64,000 nt of DNA from Helichrysum umbraculigerum (Eukaryota; Streptophyta; Magnoliopsida; Asterales; Asteraceae). A program made the position numbers and the translations under genes. The stretch covers positions 63,608,001 through 63,672,000 of the forward strand of contig CATIUR010000006.1 of the NCBI GenBank assembly GCA_949592205.1. Direction: 5' to 3'. The stretch's first letter is position 1. Each line of letters opens with the position of its first letter. Shown piece by piece: positions 11,858-22,769 of the stretch. The notes beneath the pieces are model-generated. The model ran no database searches. It was not told where the DNA came from and worked only from the letters and a program-made list of their open reading frames with translations.

Positions 11858-14293
11858 CTACAGAACCAAAGCGGCAGCCAACACGACCACGAATCCAGAT
11901 CCAACGACGGCGTTTAAGCTAGCGGAGCTAGGTGCAGCAGTAGGTGAACCGTTAGGAGTAGAAGCGATCGACGGTGCTGGAGCTCCGGTAGGTGTGAGGT
12001 ATTACGCCCCGAAATTTACAACTGTTTTTTTTTTAAACAATTCGGAAGCTCAAGTCCCAAAACATATATATACATAAAATGACATGTCGTCATCTTCCAT
12101 TACCTAAGTTCTAAGTATTGATTATTACCGATTACAAAACAATCCTTTATATCCTGGGCATTATATAATCACACATTTTAAACTGTATTAAATAAATCAG
12201 AGTAATCCTAGTCAAACATTCTTCAGTTACTCCTTGACCCACCCGTAACAAGAAATATTAACCTGCAAGGAGTAAACAACGAGGGATTAGCACGAAGCTA
12301 AGTGAGTTAACTCATCACTAACAATACAACTTAGTTTAACACCATGAGTTCACCACATTTAACACTTTGACTCAACATCACCAGAGGATCGGTGGCCCTT
12401 GTGGCGCCCTCAGCCGCGGTGGCCCACCAAGCGACACTTACACCAACTGCAGGCCAATACAGTGGTTAACCGATAACTGTTGGTTACCTTTAGTCAACAC
12501 AAGCCTTACTTACAACGAATGTTCACAACCCTTGTGTTGACTAACCTGTAACAACACAGTCCAACATAGTTGACCTCTATATAACACAGTTACCATATAG
12601 GTCACTTAACACTTAACACTTTAACACTTTAACACAATTCACAATTCAACTTAACACAGGAATAACACTTAACACTTGAAGTAACCACAATAGTGATCAC
12701 TAAATTATAGTGAGAGATCAAAGTCCACTCACCGACTACCATAGTCGCCCACTCAGTAGTCTAATATCACTGAGTCTTCTCCATATCTGGAAATACAACA
12801 AAATACACAAGTCAGTTACTTGTATCAAATCTACATAACATTACTCCAATAGATTTATATCAACAATCTCAATTCATGTGCATTATCACAATCATCACAA
12901 ACATCAAGTTTCATACTTCTTGAATTGTTGCTTAATCATGATTAGATATCATGTTAACCACTTTTCAACTATATATCAATTTAGTTGTCACTTGTAGTAA
13001 CTTCACATAATTCATTCCACTAATATGAATTATCACTATTAACTTCATTAGTTCATCATCACTATCAAATTTATGATCATAGAATCACATTATCACGTTA
13101 ATCCACCTCAACTATAGTTAATCAATATAATTAAGCTATTAACCTCATATATTAAGAATTCACTATTTATCTCTTTCATTATTCCATTACTAACTCATGA
13201 TCATCATCATAATCATCTTAGCTTCAATGAATAAAACTTCATATACTAGTTCATCTTTCACTAATACACTATAACAACCTCTTGTTATTATAAATCAAGG
13301 TAATTAACACCTAATCATCACACTTTCACAAATTCCACTTGAATTATAATCACACAACTTGATTAATTCATTATTAGGTTAGATTAAAGCTACTAACCTT
13401 CATACTAACACATATTAACACCATTACAACTAATATCAATCATTAATTTATAATAATCACCATTAACCCATCAAAATCATCAAATTTCCTATAAAACTCA
13501 TGAACCCTAATTCAAACCTATAACTTAAGCATGAATCATGTTAGATATCAACAACAATAAGCTTAACTAACATCAATTTCACATAATCAAAGCTTAATTT
13601 CGAATTATCACCAATAACATCAAAAACCCCCAATTTCTAGGGTTTAAAATTGAAGATTTAGAGACTTACTAGTAGCATAGAAGGATTAGGAGATGATTAT
13701 CTATCCACTTGAAGCTTAAATCCGAATTTGTGATCTTCACTTTTGATTATTTCTTCATGTTTTTGTAGATTTAGGGTTATATGTGTGTGTATATGTTAAT
13801 ACGTACGTATGTATGTATATGTGGGAATAAAACCCGATCCATCATATATAATATACCATATAGTGTTAGTTTTCATTCCCCGTATTTATTATTGTCTGGA
13901 ACTTAAAATCATTTGCGAGGAAAACTATTTTATTTTACCGTCAACTAAATAAATTTAAAACAATCAATATTTCACTAGCCACAATATTTCCTGAGGCTTA
14001 TCGACCTATTAATTTTACAATCAAACACAATAACAATTTTAAATCGCATTTGAAATTTACAGAAAATACCTATTACTTCTAGGCCCAATTTGAGGATGTT
14101 ACATGAGGGGAGTGGGAGGAACCGGTAGAGATGCCATCGGAGATTCAGTCGGTGAAGATTTAGGAGCGGCGGTTGGAGAAACAGTAGGTGCCGCCGCTGG
14201 AGAAACGGTTGGTGCGGCGGTTGGCGACTGAGCAATTGCAGATCCGGCGATCAAAGCAAATAGCATAATCATATTGAAGCTTGAAGACACCAT
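11858..14293 (-). pseudogene. classical arabinogalactan protein gene, split by a solo LTR
   Basis: The 5' part (14293-14104) starts MVSSSFNMIMLFALIAGSA, a signal peptide, and continues with Ala/Pro, Ser/Pro and Thr/Pro repeats typical of AGP hydroxyproline glycomodules. The 3' part (11994-11858) adds more Pro/Ala/Ser residues and a hydrophobic tail (GFVVVLAAALVL, stop) typical of a GPI-anchor signal. The parts are separated by the LTR at 12000-14103 plus one copy of its 5-bp duplication; across that break the reading frame matches exactly, giving an uninterrupted length of about 108 residues. As it stands, the frame ends at a stop just inside the LTR, so the GPI signal is lost. AGPs of this type are secreted cell-surface proteoglycans. 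It lies inside a hAT-like element, so it is probably a captured copy of a gene elsewhere. Confidence 0.85.
12000..14103 (+). mobile_element. solo LTR inserted in the AGP coding region
   Basis: A 2104-bp segment begins TATTACGCCCCGAAATTT and ends ATTTGAGGATGTTACA. A 5-bp direct repeat TGAGG flanks it (11995-11999 and 14104-14108). The ends resemble the TGTAACACCCCG...GGTGTTACA ends of Ty3/gypsy LTRs, with the first TG changed to TA. No internal coding region or second LTR is present, so it is most simply a solo LTR left after recombination. Confidence 0.8.
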
Positions 14294-14766
14294 TGTTATC
14301 TCTCTCTGAATTCGAATTAGTAAGCATCGGAGTAGCTGAAGTACACGGAATAATCGACGGAATTTGAGTTGCTAACTTGCGATTAGAAGTAGATTTATAG
14401 ATTTTGATTTGTAGAAGATGGAAGGTATTTTTTTGCAATTAGAGCTTGCGATTGCGAACTTGCGATTAGAAGTATCTGAAAGACTGAAAGTAGATTTTTA
14501 GTAGTAGAAGACAAAGGTATGAGTTGTAGAAGACGAAGGTATTCTGCGAATGAATTTTACCCAACTCTGATATAACATTATAACCCATGTGGTTATAGTA
14601 TGGACCCAATGGGTAATTATGATATATTTATGCCTTATTTTAATTATCCAACTAAACCCATGTATTAAAATTAAAAAAACCCAACTACACCCATCACATT
14701 CTAAATATTAACCAACTAGACCCACATTTAACCAATGGGTTTTAATTTGCCACCTCTACATTTATG

Positions 14767-16086
14767 TCAATTTTCTCACCGGATATTGATTCTTTAACAC
14801 ATAGGTGTCACCAAAACAAGATAACTTGAAGAATAGTTCAAAGGGTTGTTGATTTACATACAAAAAGGTCAAAAACATTGTTCAAAGATGTGACCAATTT
14901 AAAGATACAACTTTGTTTAAGCAATGTTAGACATAGTCTTTGATGGGGTACGATGTCTAAACATATATTTAGTAGACATAACTAAATGAATTGAATTGAT
15001 GTGGAAATAACATAAATACAATAAAATAATTTTTGATGGGGTACGATGTCTAAACATAATGAATCAAAAGTAGAAGCTCATGATAGACTGATTCATTTGG
15101 TTGTTTATTTAATTTATGATATATTTTATAATAAAGCCATCATGCATAAAAAGTAAAAGGTACTTCTTATCTTTCCACTATTTGGAATAACGAAGAACAT
15201 CTTTACCAAAAAAAAAAATAAAAAATAAAATAAAATAACGAGGAACATTATAAATTGGGTATTGATATTTCCAACATTATTTTTGATAGATCCATCATGC
15301 TTGTGCAGTAAGCAGTTGTACCATATGAATCAATAGTTGTACATTATGGTGGATCTATCAAAAATCATGGTGGAAATATCACCATCCTTATAAAATAGTC
15401 GCTTCAATTAATTCGTATCTAGCAACTTTTTATTGTTTGATATTTTAAATAATCATGTTTAAGGAATTAAGGGGAAAAAGTAGTATTTGACTATTTTCCT
15501 TTCTTTTGGCATAGGCTCACCTAGGCAAAGCCTGGGCCTTTTCTTTTTCGGCCCAAACATTTTAATTTATGACTCCCTCTCCAGTTCCACACTTGTCAGC
15601 CCAATTCCATCCTTTTAAATAAAAAAAATGTGTTACATACCTAGGGCCTAGGGGTGTTACAATTCGGTTCGGTTTCGTCCGGTCTGGTTCAATCATAAAC
15701 AAAATATATTGGACCATTTTTACATCGTCGTTTGATTTTGATTTCATCATTGTTAGGTGTTTAAGTTTACCGCATTCAAATATTATGTTTTCATAAAAAA
15801 ACAATTGAAATCCATAAAATTTAAAGGTTAGTTATGAATTAGAAAAATATGTTTTATTATTTCAAGGAAATCTTTTATACTACGTATGAACAAGTAGGTT
15901 AGTTTTTTTACGACATATGAAAAGAAATCTGATACTCCGTAAAATGTAAGATTCGAATAAGCGTCACCAAAACAAAAAAATGTTGCTACAATTCTTGATT
16001 CATAACTTTGAAATCAGTTTACCGCCTAAACCTGATATAAAATTATAATTTTGATTGATCGATTCAACAAGGAATGAAATTTAAGA
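14767..16086. other. intergenic region downstream of the plastid-type gene copy 1
   Basis: Apart from a small MITE at 15257-15387, nothing gene-like is visible. A 27-bp sequence (TTTGATGGGGTACGATGTCT onward) occurs twice, near 14939 and 15031. Confidence 0.5.
15257..15387. mobile_element. short MITE, MULE-like target duplication
   Basis: A 131-bp segment with inverted ends built on TTGATATTTCCA and TTTTTGATAGATCCA. It is flanked by 9-bp near-identical repeats TTATAAATT (15248-15256) and TTATAAAAT (15388-15396). The 9-bp duplication suggests a Mutator-type transposase. Confidence 0.65.
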
Positions 16087-19000
16087 CTATTGTGGGTCTA
16101 CGTGATCAGTAGGCGTAGTCTTCCTTTTCTCACTTGCTTTATCGATCATGGTCTCCAATTTTGCTTCCATTTCATCCATCTGCAAAATTATAATCCATAC
16201 TTTATTACAGTATTATAATTATAATAATTCCAAATTCTAATTCTAATTCTATATATTTAATTTAACACACAATTAACAGTATCTTAAACCGTAATAAAGT
16301 CAGGAATACATTACTACGTACTATAGACAATTTATTTAATATACGTAACTACTCGATCAATCTCCACTTGCCCTTTTCTTATACTTTTGTAATTTCAATA
16401 TCTCGGGAAGATAAAGACATATGTGTTAATTTATTATTGTAGATATAATTTTTTAGTAAGATAATATATGTATTACGGAGTATTATATATAGAATGGCAC
16501 GTTGATGTGTTCTAATCCTATTTTATTATAATAGAATAGAACAAGTGGGGGTACCAAGTTAAATGCACGAGTAATTAACAAAAGGGATAATGATGTGTAA
16601 AAATATGTAATTTTGGTAATATTTTGATGTGTGGTTGTTCTTCCTATGATATCTAGGGCAATAAAGTCATGTCAATTATGTGAAAAAACCTCTTCCGATT
16701 CTCGGGTTTCTTTGGATATGAATTCAACTTCTCAATGGTAGTTTGAGTTAATTTTATACATTCTATATGTTTTTCTTATATTGCCTATTTGGAGTTGTAA
16801 CTATTATTGTAATCCACGGTTTACTATTCCGTTTGTATTTACCTCAATGAGAGGAGTGATTACAAAAATGAATAAAAATTTAGGTTTCAGAACTTTTGTT
16901 CAAGGAAAAAAAAAAGGCAAATCAAAGTTTCGTATTGTTACCAATAGAAAATATGGGTAGGGTTCAAATGAGAATAAGAATTTGTGTGAGAATGAGGGAA
17001 CCAATGATATCAAGCCATGTGTACAAAGAGAATGTTCCACATGTACAAAACTCATTTACCCCCAACATCAATTATCTCAAAAACGACAAATCCAAAAATT
17101 ATGAAAATTGCACCATTAAATTCAGCGTTTTCTCCTTTTCGATTTGCCGTCCCTCAAGGCATACTTTCGACGAATTTCTTTTTTTTTTTTTCATTTTTTT
17201 GGTGGGTTTTACATTTACTAACACATGTGTTACAGTGTTGCGTTTAGGGTTTAGGGTTTGGGGATTAGGGGTTAGGGTTTAGGGTTTGAGGTTTGGGGTT
17301 TCTCCCCCGAAACCCCAAACCCCAAACCTCAAACCTCAAACCCTAAACCCTAACCCCAAACCCCAAACCCCAAACCCTAAACGTTTTACAAAACTCTAAA
17401 CCCTAAACCTTAAACCCTACTAAACCCTAAACCCTACTAAACCCAAACCCTAAACTCTAACCTTAACCACAAATTAAATGTATAATCAATCACTAACACA
17501 TGTGTTACTAATTTGTAAAATTATCAAAAAATGGAAGAAAAAAAAAAGTTGTCGAAAGTATGCCTTGAGGGACGGCAAATCGAAGAGGAGAAAATGCTGA
17601 ATTTTATGGTGCAATTTTCATGATTTTTCGACTTACCGTTTGTGAGATTTTTAATTTTAAAAAATGTGGAGGAGAGAGAATAAAGTGACACATGGCATAA
17701 ATCTATTGGTTCCCTCATTCTCACTCAAAATTGGTGTACTTATTTGAACCTTACTCTAGAAAATATATATGTTTTATATTTTCAGTTCCTAAACCTTTTA
17801 ACAATTTCATATTTAACCCCTAAATTAAAACTAACTATATAATTATAGTCGTACAGTTTTGCTGCATTGAAATATATTTCTCCTTGTTAATCACTATATT
17901 AGCAAACACTTTTTCTAATTATTTAATGCAATAATCAGATGATCTCAACAAATTGAAATTCCAAACATTCCCCAAGTATATTTTGTCACATCAAATTGGT
18001 AGACCATCGAATAGCACCTAAATTTGTTTAAGATTTGGGGAATGTTACCTTATCGACGATATCAGAAACCTTTTTAGCATCCTTTCCGATGGTATCAGCA
18101 ACCTTTTCGACTTGTTCCAATGTTTGTCTAAGTTGACTACCTTCCGGAAGATCATCCGCGATATCTCCAACAAACTCTTCTACCTTCTCCGCGATTTCTT
18201 CCACTCGATCCGCTACACTATCCACCGCTTCCTCAACCTTGTCGAGTTCCTCTGTCAATCAAATGGCAAATCTTATATAATTAAACACTTAATTTAAATT
18301 ATGTTCCTCTCCACACAATCCATTGGAAGTAACTAAAATACTTTCTAAATGGTAAATATCTAAATCAAGGGTATTATCTTTACAAACGCAAACCTATAAC
18401 ATATATCACATGTAGTACACTTCGCATTTTAGTAATCTAGCTATACAATCATCAACATTTTTGAATTGTTTCAATTATTATAAATAAATAAACCATTATA
18501 TTAATTAATCTAATACCTTTAATTTTTCCGAAAGGCCCCAATTTATTTGTGAAAAATGATGCAACAATAGCCAATAAGACTCCTGGGATCCACGCTGGCC
18601 TGAACACATATAAAAATTCGTATGAAAAGGATGTATTTAATTCTTTTGGTTGGCAATTAGTGATCAAAATATGCTACAATATAATTATATATTCTTTGTA
18701 AAATTTGCATGTTATTAAGTACTCTAATTACGCTTCAAATTATACTATGTGATAACTTCTAAAGATTTATTAGGTTGTGTTTGTATTGAGGATTTAGATG
18801 ATGGGAATGAGATTGATATTCATTTAGTTGTTTGGTTGCTAGTTTATGAATCAAAAAACAGAAATCTAACTCATAAATTGATACATCTCATAGGAGGTGG
18901 GTTTCATAACTAGCTCATTCTCGTATATTCTTACACCAATTTTTTATATATCAATCTAATATCCATAGTAATTTCTACTGATAAACCAAACACACCCTTA

Positions 19001-19962
19001 TATCATTAGAGTACAATGACACTGATGCAGGTATGGTTAATGATTCGGACAATGCGGCCATCAATGAAAAAGTCATCGCGGCAAATACTCTTGGAGCATA
19101 TTTTGTCGCAATAAATTTCTGTGGCGGATTAAGCTGAAATTCGCATGGTAGCTCGGAAACGACAATTTACTGTTTTTAGGGGTCTATTTTGAACTTTTTA
19201 ATTATGTTTCGTTTGGGCTTTTGTTTCCTTTTGTTAGTAGAACTCCTCCTCCCTATAAGGACGCTTTTAGGGTTTATTTTCATTACGTTTTACAGACTTT
19301 GTTTCTTGATTGAATAAGAGGTCTCACCTTGAAAATTTCGGTTTAGTTATTGTTTTGTGTGACTTTTGTTTATCGATCCTCATCAGACACACCGAAAATT
19401 AATCAGAAAGGCATTTTAACTTGTTCATTTACTAAGCTAGCTAGAGGGGATCGGATCACGTGTTATTAACTTAAATACTAGTAATAATGACTATGGTTTA
19501 AAAAATGAAACACTAAAATCTTCACTCAAATAATGGAAAGATATATATATATTTTTTCTATATAAAAAAATAGAAAGAAACTAACCAATTTTCAGGCAAA
19601 TGAATTCCCAAAGGTAGGATTTCTGTAACTTGATCACCGCTATAGGCTACAAACTCCCTGAAATAAAATTAATAATATAAAATCATAACCAACAAAATAA
19701 CATATTTAATTTTTTTTTTTTTTAAAAAAACAAACAAATGATGTTTGATAGACAAGAGAACTTGCATCTTTGATCTGGATCTTCGTTCGGCGGAGGTGAG
19801 ATACCTCCGGTTAGCTAGCGAAAAACACCCACCGGCTGCTACCCTTTTCGGAAGTGCGGTTGATGCGGCGGTGGTGGCAGATGAGAGGGGATCAAATCTT
19901 TGATATGAAGCCTTATGAAAGGTATTCATACCACATGATGTTACGAAAGATGTTGCTGCCAT
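16087..19962 (-). CDS. plastid-transit-like, membrane-anchored coiled-coil protein, copy 1
   Basis: Five exons (19962-19754, 19657-19586, 18599-18517, 18251-18049, 16179-16087) keep one frame and give about 219 residues. The N-terminus is Ser/Thr/Ala/Arg-rich with few acidic residues, like a chloroplast transit peptide. Exon 3 encodes one membrane segment (WIPGVLLAIVASFF). Exon 4 is a highly acidic amphipathic helix with the family motif DDLPEGS and ends at a Lys before the intron. The last exon is a short charged tail. Copies 2 and 3 in this window share the 83-nt membrane exon, and copies 1 and 3 share a 203-nt coiled-coil exon. The exon 1 donor (GTCTATC) is weak; it was chosen because it restores phase. 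Intron 4 contains a foldback transposon and intron 2 a Tourist-like MITE. A TATA box lies at 20012-20019. The family's function is not recognised. Confidence 0.78.
16955..17756. mobile_element. Mutator-like foldback element with telomere-like core
   Basis: An 802-bp element inside intron 4 of copy 1. Its two arms (roughly 16955-17240 and 17480-17756) are inverted complements of each other for most of their length. The ends are GGGTAGGGTTCAAATGAG and, inversely, GAGTAAGGTTCAAATAAG. Perfect 10-bp duplications TAGAAAATAT flank it (16945-16954, 17757-17766). Long inverted arms with a 9-11-bp duplication indicate a non-autonomous MULE. The core is degenerate TTTAGGG/CCCTAAA repeats. Confidence 0.82.
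17233..17465. repeat. telomere-like heptamer repeats in opposed orientation
   Basis: Degenerate TTTAGGG units (17236-17305) switch at about 17306 to CCCTAAA/CCCCAAA units (17310-17465). They form the hinge of the foldback element rather than a simple interstitial telomere. Confidence 0.85.
18773..18997. mobile_element. Tourist-like MITE (PIF/Harbinger)
   Basis: A 225-bp element in intron 2 of gene copy 1 with ends GGTTGTGTTTG and CAAACACACCC, flanked by TTA on both sides (18770-18772, 18998-19000). The TTA duplication and these end sequences are standard for Harbinger-derived MITEs. Confidence 0.75.
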
Positions 19963-20011
19963 TGAAACTACACAAAACTTTATTTACTTGTTTGAGTTGT
20001 ATTTTAAATTT

Positions 20012-20019
20012 CTATATAT
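20012..20019 (-). promoter_or_regulatory. TATA box of gene copy 1
   Basis: The minus strand reads CATATATAGA about 50 bp upstream of the ATG at 19962. The position is plausible for a plant core promoter with a short 5' leader. Confidence 0.45.
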
Positions 20020-20629
20020 GGTAGTATTCCAAATAATCAATATAGTTAAGGATTAAGATCTGAAAGTATGAAGTATGAAGGCAAGACACAGCATTTAAAA
20101 TATACAAGCGGATTGAGTGTTTTTTTAATTATTTGTTTGAACAAGTGTGAGTTTTATATTGACTACCCTCTTTTTCGAGGATCAACTTTCTGAAAATATT
20201 ATAATTTTTTATTAATCAAACGTTGTTTTTTACCATAGGAAAACCAAATAATTATATTTGGAGAGAGGTCATTACACATTTACACCCCTTTGAAAAAACA
20301 TGCCTTACACACAATTAATCGTAAAAGTGTTGCATTATGCTCATTTATAAGTAGTGATATCCTACATACTATTTAGTACTAATGTTTGATCTATAAATGT
20401 GGAGTAGATACGACAGTTTACACAACAAAAAACAAAAACAAACAATGTCGGCTCTTCTTTTCTGTCCCATTAATCTCATCTGCCCGAGTTCTCCGTCTCA
20501 CGTAGGCTACTAATGAGATCAACCACGTACGTACTTCCTTTCGGTTTTAACATTTGATAAACCAAATTTGTGATGATAAATTTTGTATCAACCTAACTCA
20601 TTCAACTTAACGAAACAAAAAAAAGTTAA

Positions 20630-22221
20630 TTAGGTATGTTTTGATTCTTCTTTATGTTTCACTTCTTTTTCAACTTCCTTAGCTTCAGAGAGTATGGGCT
20701 CCAATATCTCTTCAATTTGATCCTCCATTTCTTGAACCTGCATAAAACCCCAAAAAGAAATATCATATCCTGTCGAGGGCGGGGTACAGGGGAAGTAATA
20801 TCCCTACCCAAACATCTAAGTCAATTTAATTCTTATTTTATTAAGTTTTTTTGTTTATAGCATGCATAAATGAATTCAATAAGATAATCTAAATATTCGT
20901 GTTAGTTTTCTTCTAATGAAAATATATATAACGAGTTAACGACTGCTATTAGCTTAAGTGGGCCTAAATTGTCGAGATCTCTCTACTTCTCTAGTAAAAA
21001 CTAAAAAGGCTTAGCGTCAGGCTCCAAGGCCTGGCCCATAAGAGAAGTCATCAGAATTCAGAAATATGGACGTTTTATTTGGGCCAGATAAGTGGGTACT
21101 GATTCAACAAACTGTGGGCCCCAATTATAACTCAAGTACTCAACCATGAATCCATGATTACTTAATTATTAGCTTAATATTTTTTTAAATATGTAGCATA
21201 CATTATGGATCATTGTGGTAGAGCATGATGAAAAAATTGTTGGACTTTCTAGTTAATTCTGTGAGCCCAGTTCTTAATAAATCATTACAAACAAATCCAA
21301 AAAACAAAAAAAAATGTGATGTACATATGAGATTAAGCACTTGTTTTGGCATGTATAGGTCTTAAAATGACGTTTTTGATGCATTCATATCATGAAACGG
21401 GCAACTCTATATATAAATTGAATTAATGGTAATATTGGGACCATTTATAGAATCCAAACCTTATCGATTAAATCACCGGCGGTATGCGCATCCTTTTCAA
21501 GTTTTTCAGCTACTTGTTTAATAAAATCCAATGTGTTTTTTATTTTGCTACCTTCTGGCATATCGTCGGAAAGTTTCTCCACCACCTTATCCGCCACCAC
21601 TTCCATCACCTCTGATATATGTTCAGCCGTGTCCAGTATCAACTTTTACTGCAATTTGTTGCTCACAAATTAATTAATCAATATATACAACGATCTAAAA
21701 CGCAAGAAATATATTTATTAGGAATCCTTTAATGTATCGTTTTCAAATGTATCATTGATGCATGCATTATTATTAGAGTAAACAAGAATTTTAACATGAA
21801 AGTTACTTAGAAATGCTTTTATAGGTCCTCCTTTGGTGGTGAAAAAGGGTACAATAAATGTCATCAAAAATCCAATTACCCAATTTTTCCTACATCAAAA
21901 GAACGAAAAAATATGTTTAATTGCAAAACAAAAATGAAAGCCAAGTGTGAAAACATCACAAACGTATATAACATTAATTATGGTTGAAGGAGGATGAGAC
22001 GCAGATGGAGGCGGAGCTCCGTCTTGTTTATGGTCAGCATAAACAACCATCGAATTCCATCTAGCAGTACGGTTTGTGGTAATGGTGGTGGTAGCGATAT
22101 TGACGGCATTCGTCGGAGAATTAGACAAAGGATTTGCATGAAGTTTTTGAGACGTGTTTGCATGCAAGTTATAATATGTGGCGAATGTGTTTTGTGAAGC
22201 CAAACACTTTGTGATTGACAT
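20630..22221 (-). pseudogene. plastid-transit-like coiled-coil protein, copy 2, probably frameshifted
   Basis: Four exons are identifiable: 22221-22001 (transit-like N-terminus ending in a PPPSA segment), 21889-21807 (membrane segment NWVIGFLMTFIVPFF, exactly 83 nt as in copies 1 and 3), 21648-21460 (acidic coiled coil with DDMPEGS) and 20737-20630 (charged tail rich in Glu/Lys, then TAA). The coiled-coil exon is 189 nt instead of 203. From its only good acceptor the conserved KVDT start is out of frame with the rest of the exon, which fits a small frameshifting indel near 21625-21640. An unseen alternative splice or a sequence error could rescue it, so pseudogene status is moderate. The start codon lies only about 100 bp from the 37-kb MULE, so its original upstream promoter has been displaced. 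Confidence 0.6.
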
Positions 22222-22255
22222 AGTGTAGAATCCTCTGAATTCTAGCGTTCTATGT

Positions 22256-22320
22256 GTACGTGTGTGTATATATATGTATATATATGTATATATATATGTA
22301 TATATATGTATATATATATA
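22256..22320. repeat. TA-rich microsatellite at the left edge of the 37-kb MULE
   Basis: TATATATG/TATATATA repeats run from about 22265 to 22320 and abut the GGGG end of the transposon. Read on the minus strand they form the present proximal upstream region of gene copy 2. Confidence 0.9.
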
Positions 22321-22672
22321 GGGGAAGGATCAAGAGGGAATCTCTTGATCTTAGGGAAGCAGGGAAGCACTGTATTAGCCGTCGATCTTTCTGTTTTTTC
22401 ATTTTAATCGCCGGACTTTGTTTCAGTATTCCACAGGTGATGTTATAGTGACAAGGGTAATTTAGTCTTTATACATTTATTTATTTTTAATTTTTTATTT
22501 ATTTATATGGTAAGGTAATATATAATTATCGAAGATTACTGATTTCGATTCCGATTTTATTCAACTTTTCGTTGCGATTACTCACTTTCATGTTACATAC
22601 GATCTCTATTTCTCAGAATTATATGTTTTTAATATCGATTTCGCCTCAATTTCGCCTCAATTTGTTGCTATA

Positions 22673-22733
22673 ATGTCAATTAGGTCGGATAATCAATCTG
22701 AATATTGCTCGACTCTTGCTGATGATGCAAGTA

Positions 22734-22769
<36 letters not shown>

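Larger units (their letters stand above)
11522..14758. mobile_element. hAT-like element carrying an arabinogalactan-protein gene
   Basis: The left end TAGAGGTGGCAAA (11522) and the inverse right end TTTGCCACCTCTA (to 14758) form terminal inverted repeats. Perfect 8-bp duplications CATTTATG lie outside (11514-11521, 14759-14766). Subterminal regions are dense in GGGT motifs on the left and ACCC on the right, like hAT transposase-binding arrays. Inside is no transposase but a complete AGP coding region on the minus strand, interrupted by a solo LTR. Without the LTR and one target-duplication copy the element would be about 1.13 kb. I infer gene capture by a non-autonomous hAT element. Confidence 0.75.

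Noticed and set aside
11802..12077. Plus-strand 91-codon frame
   Set aside because: It is antisense to the AGP 3' coding region and runs into the solo LTR.
16896..17282. 128-codon frame over the foldback element
   Set aside because: It covers an inverted-repeat arm and the telomere-like core; composition and position indicate non-coding transposon sequence.
17233..17465. True interstitial telomere from chromosome fusion
   Set aside because: The repeats are the hinge of an element with 10-bp target duplications, so transposition explains their presence.
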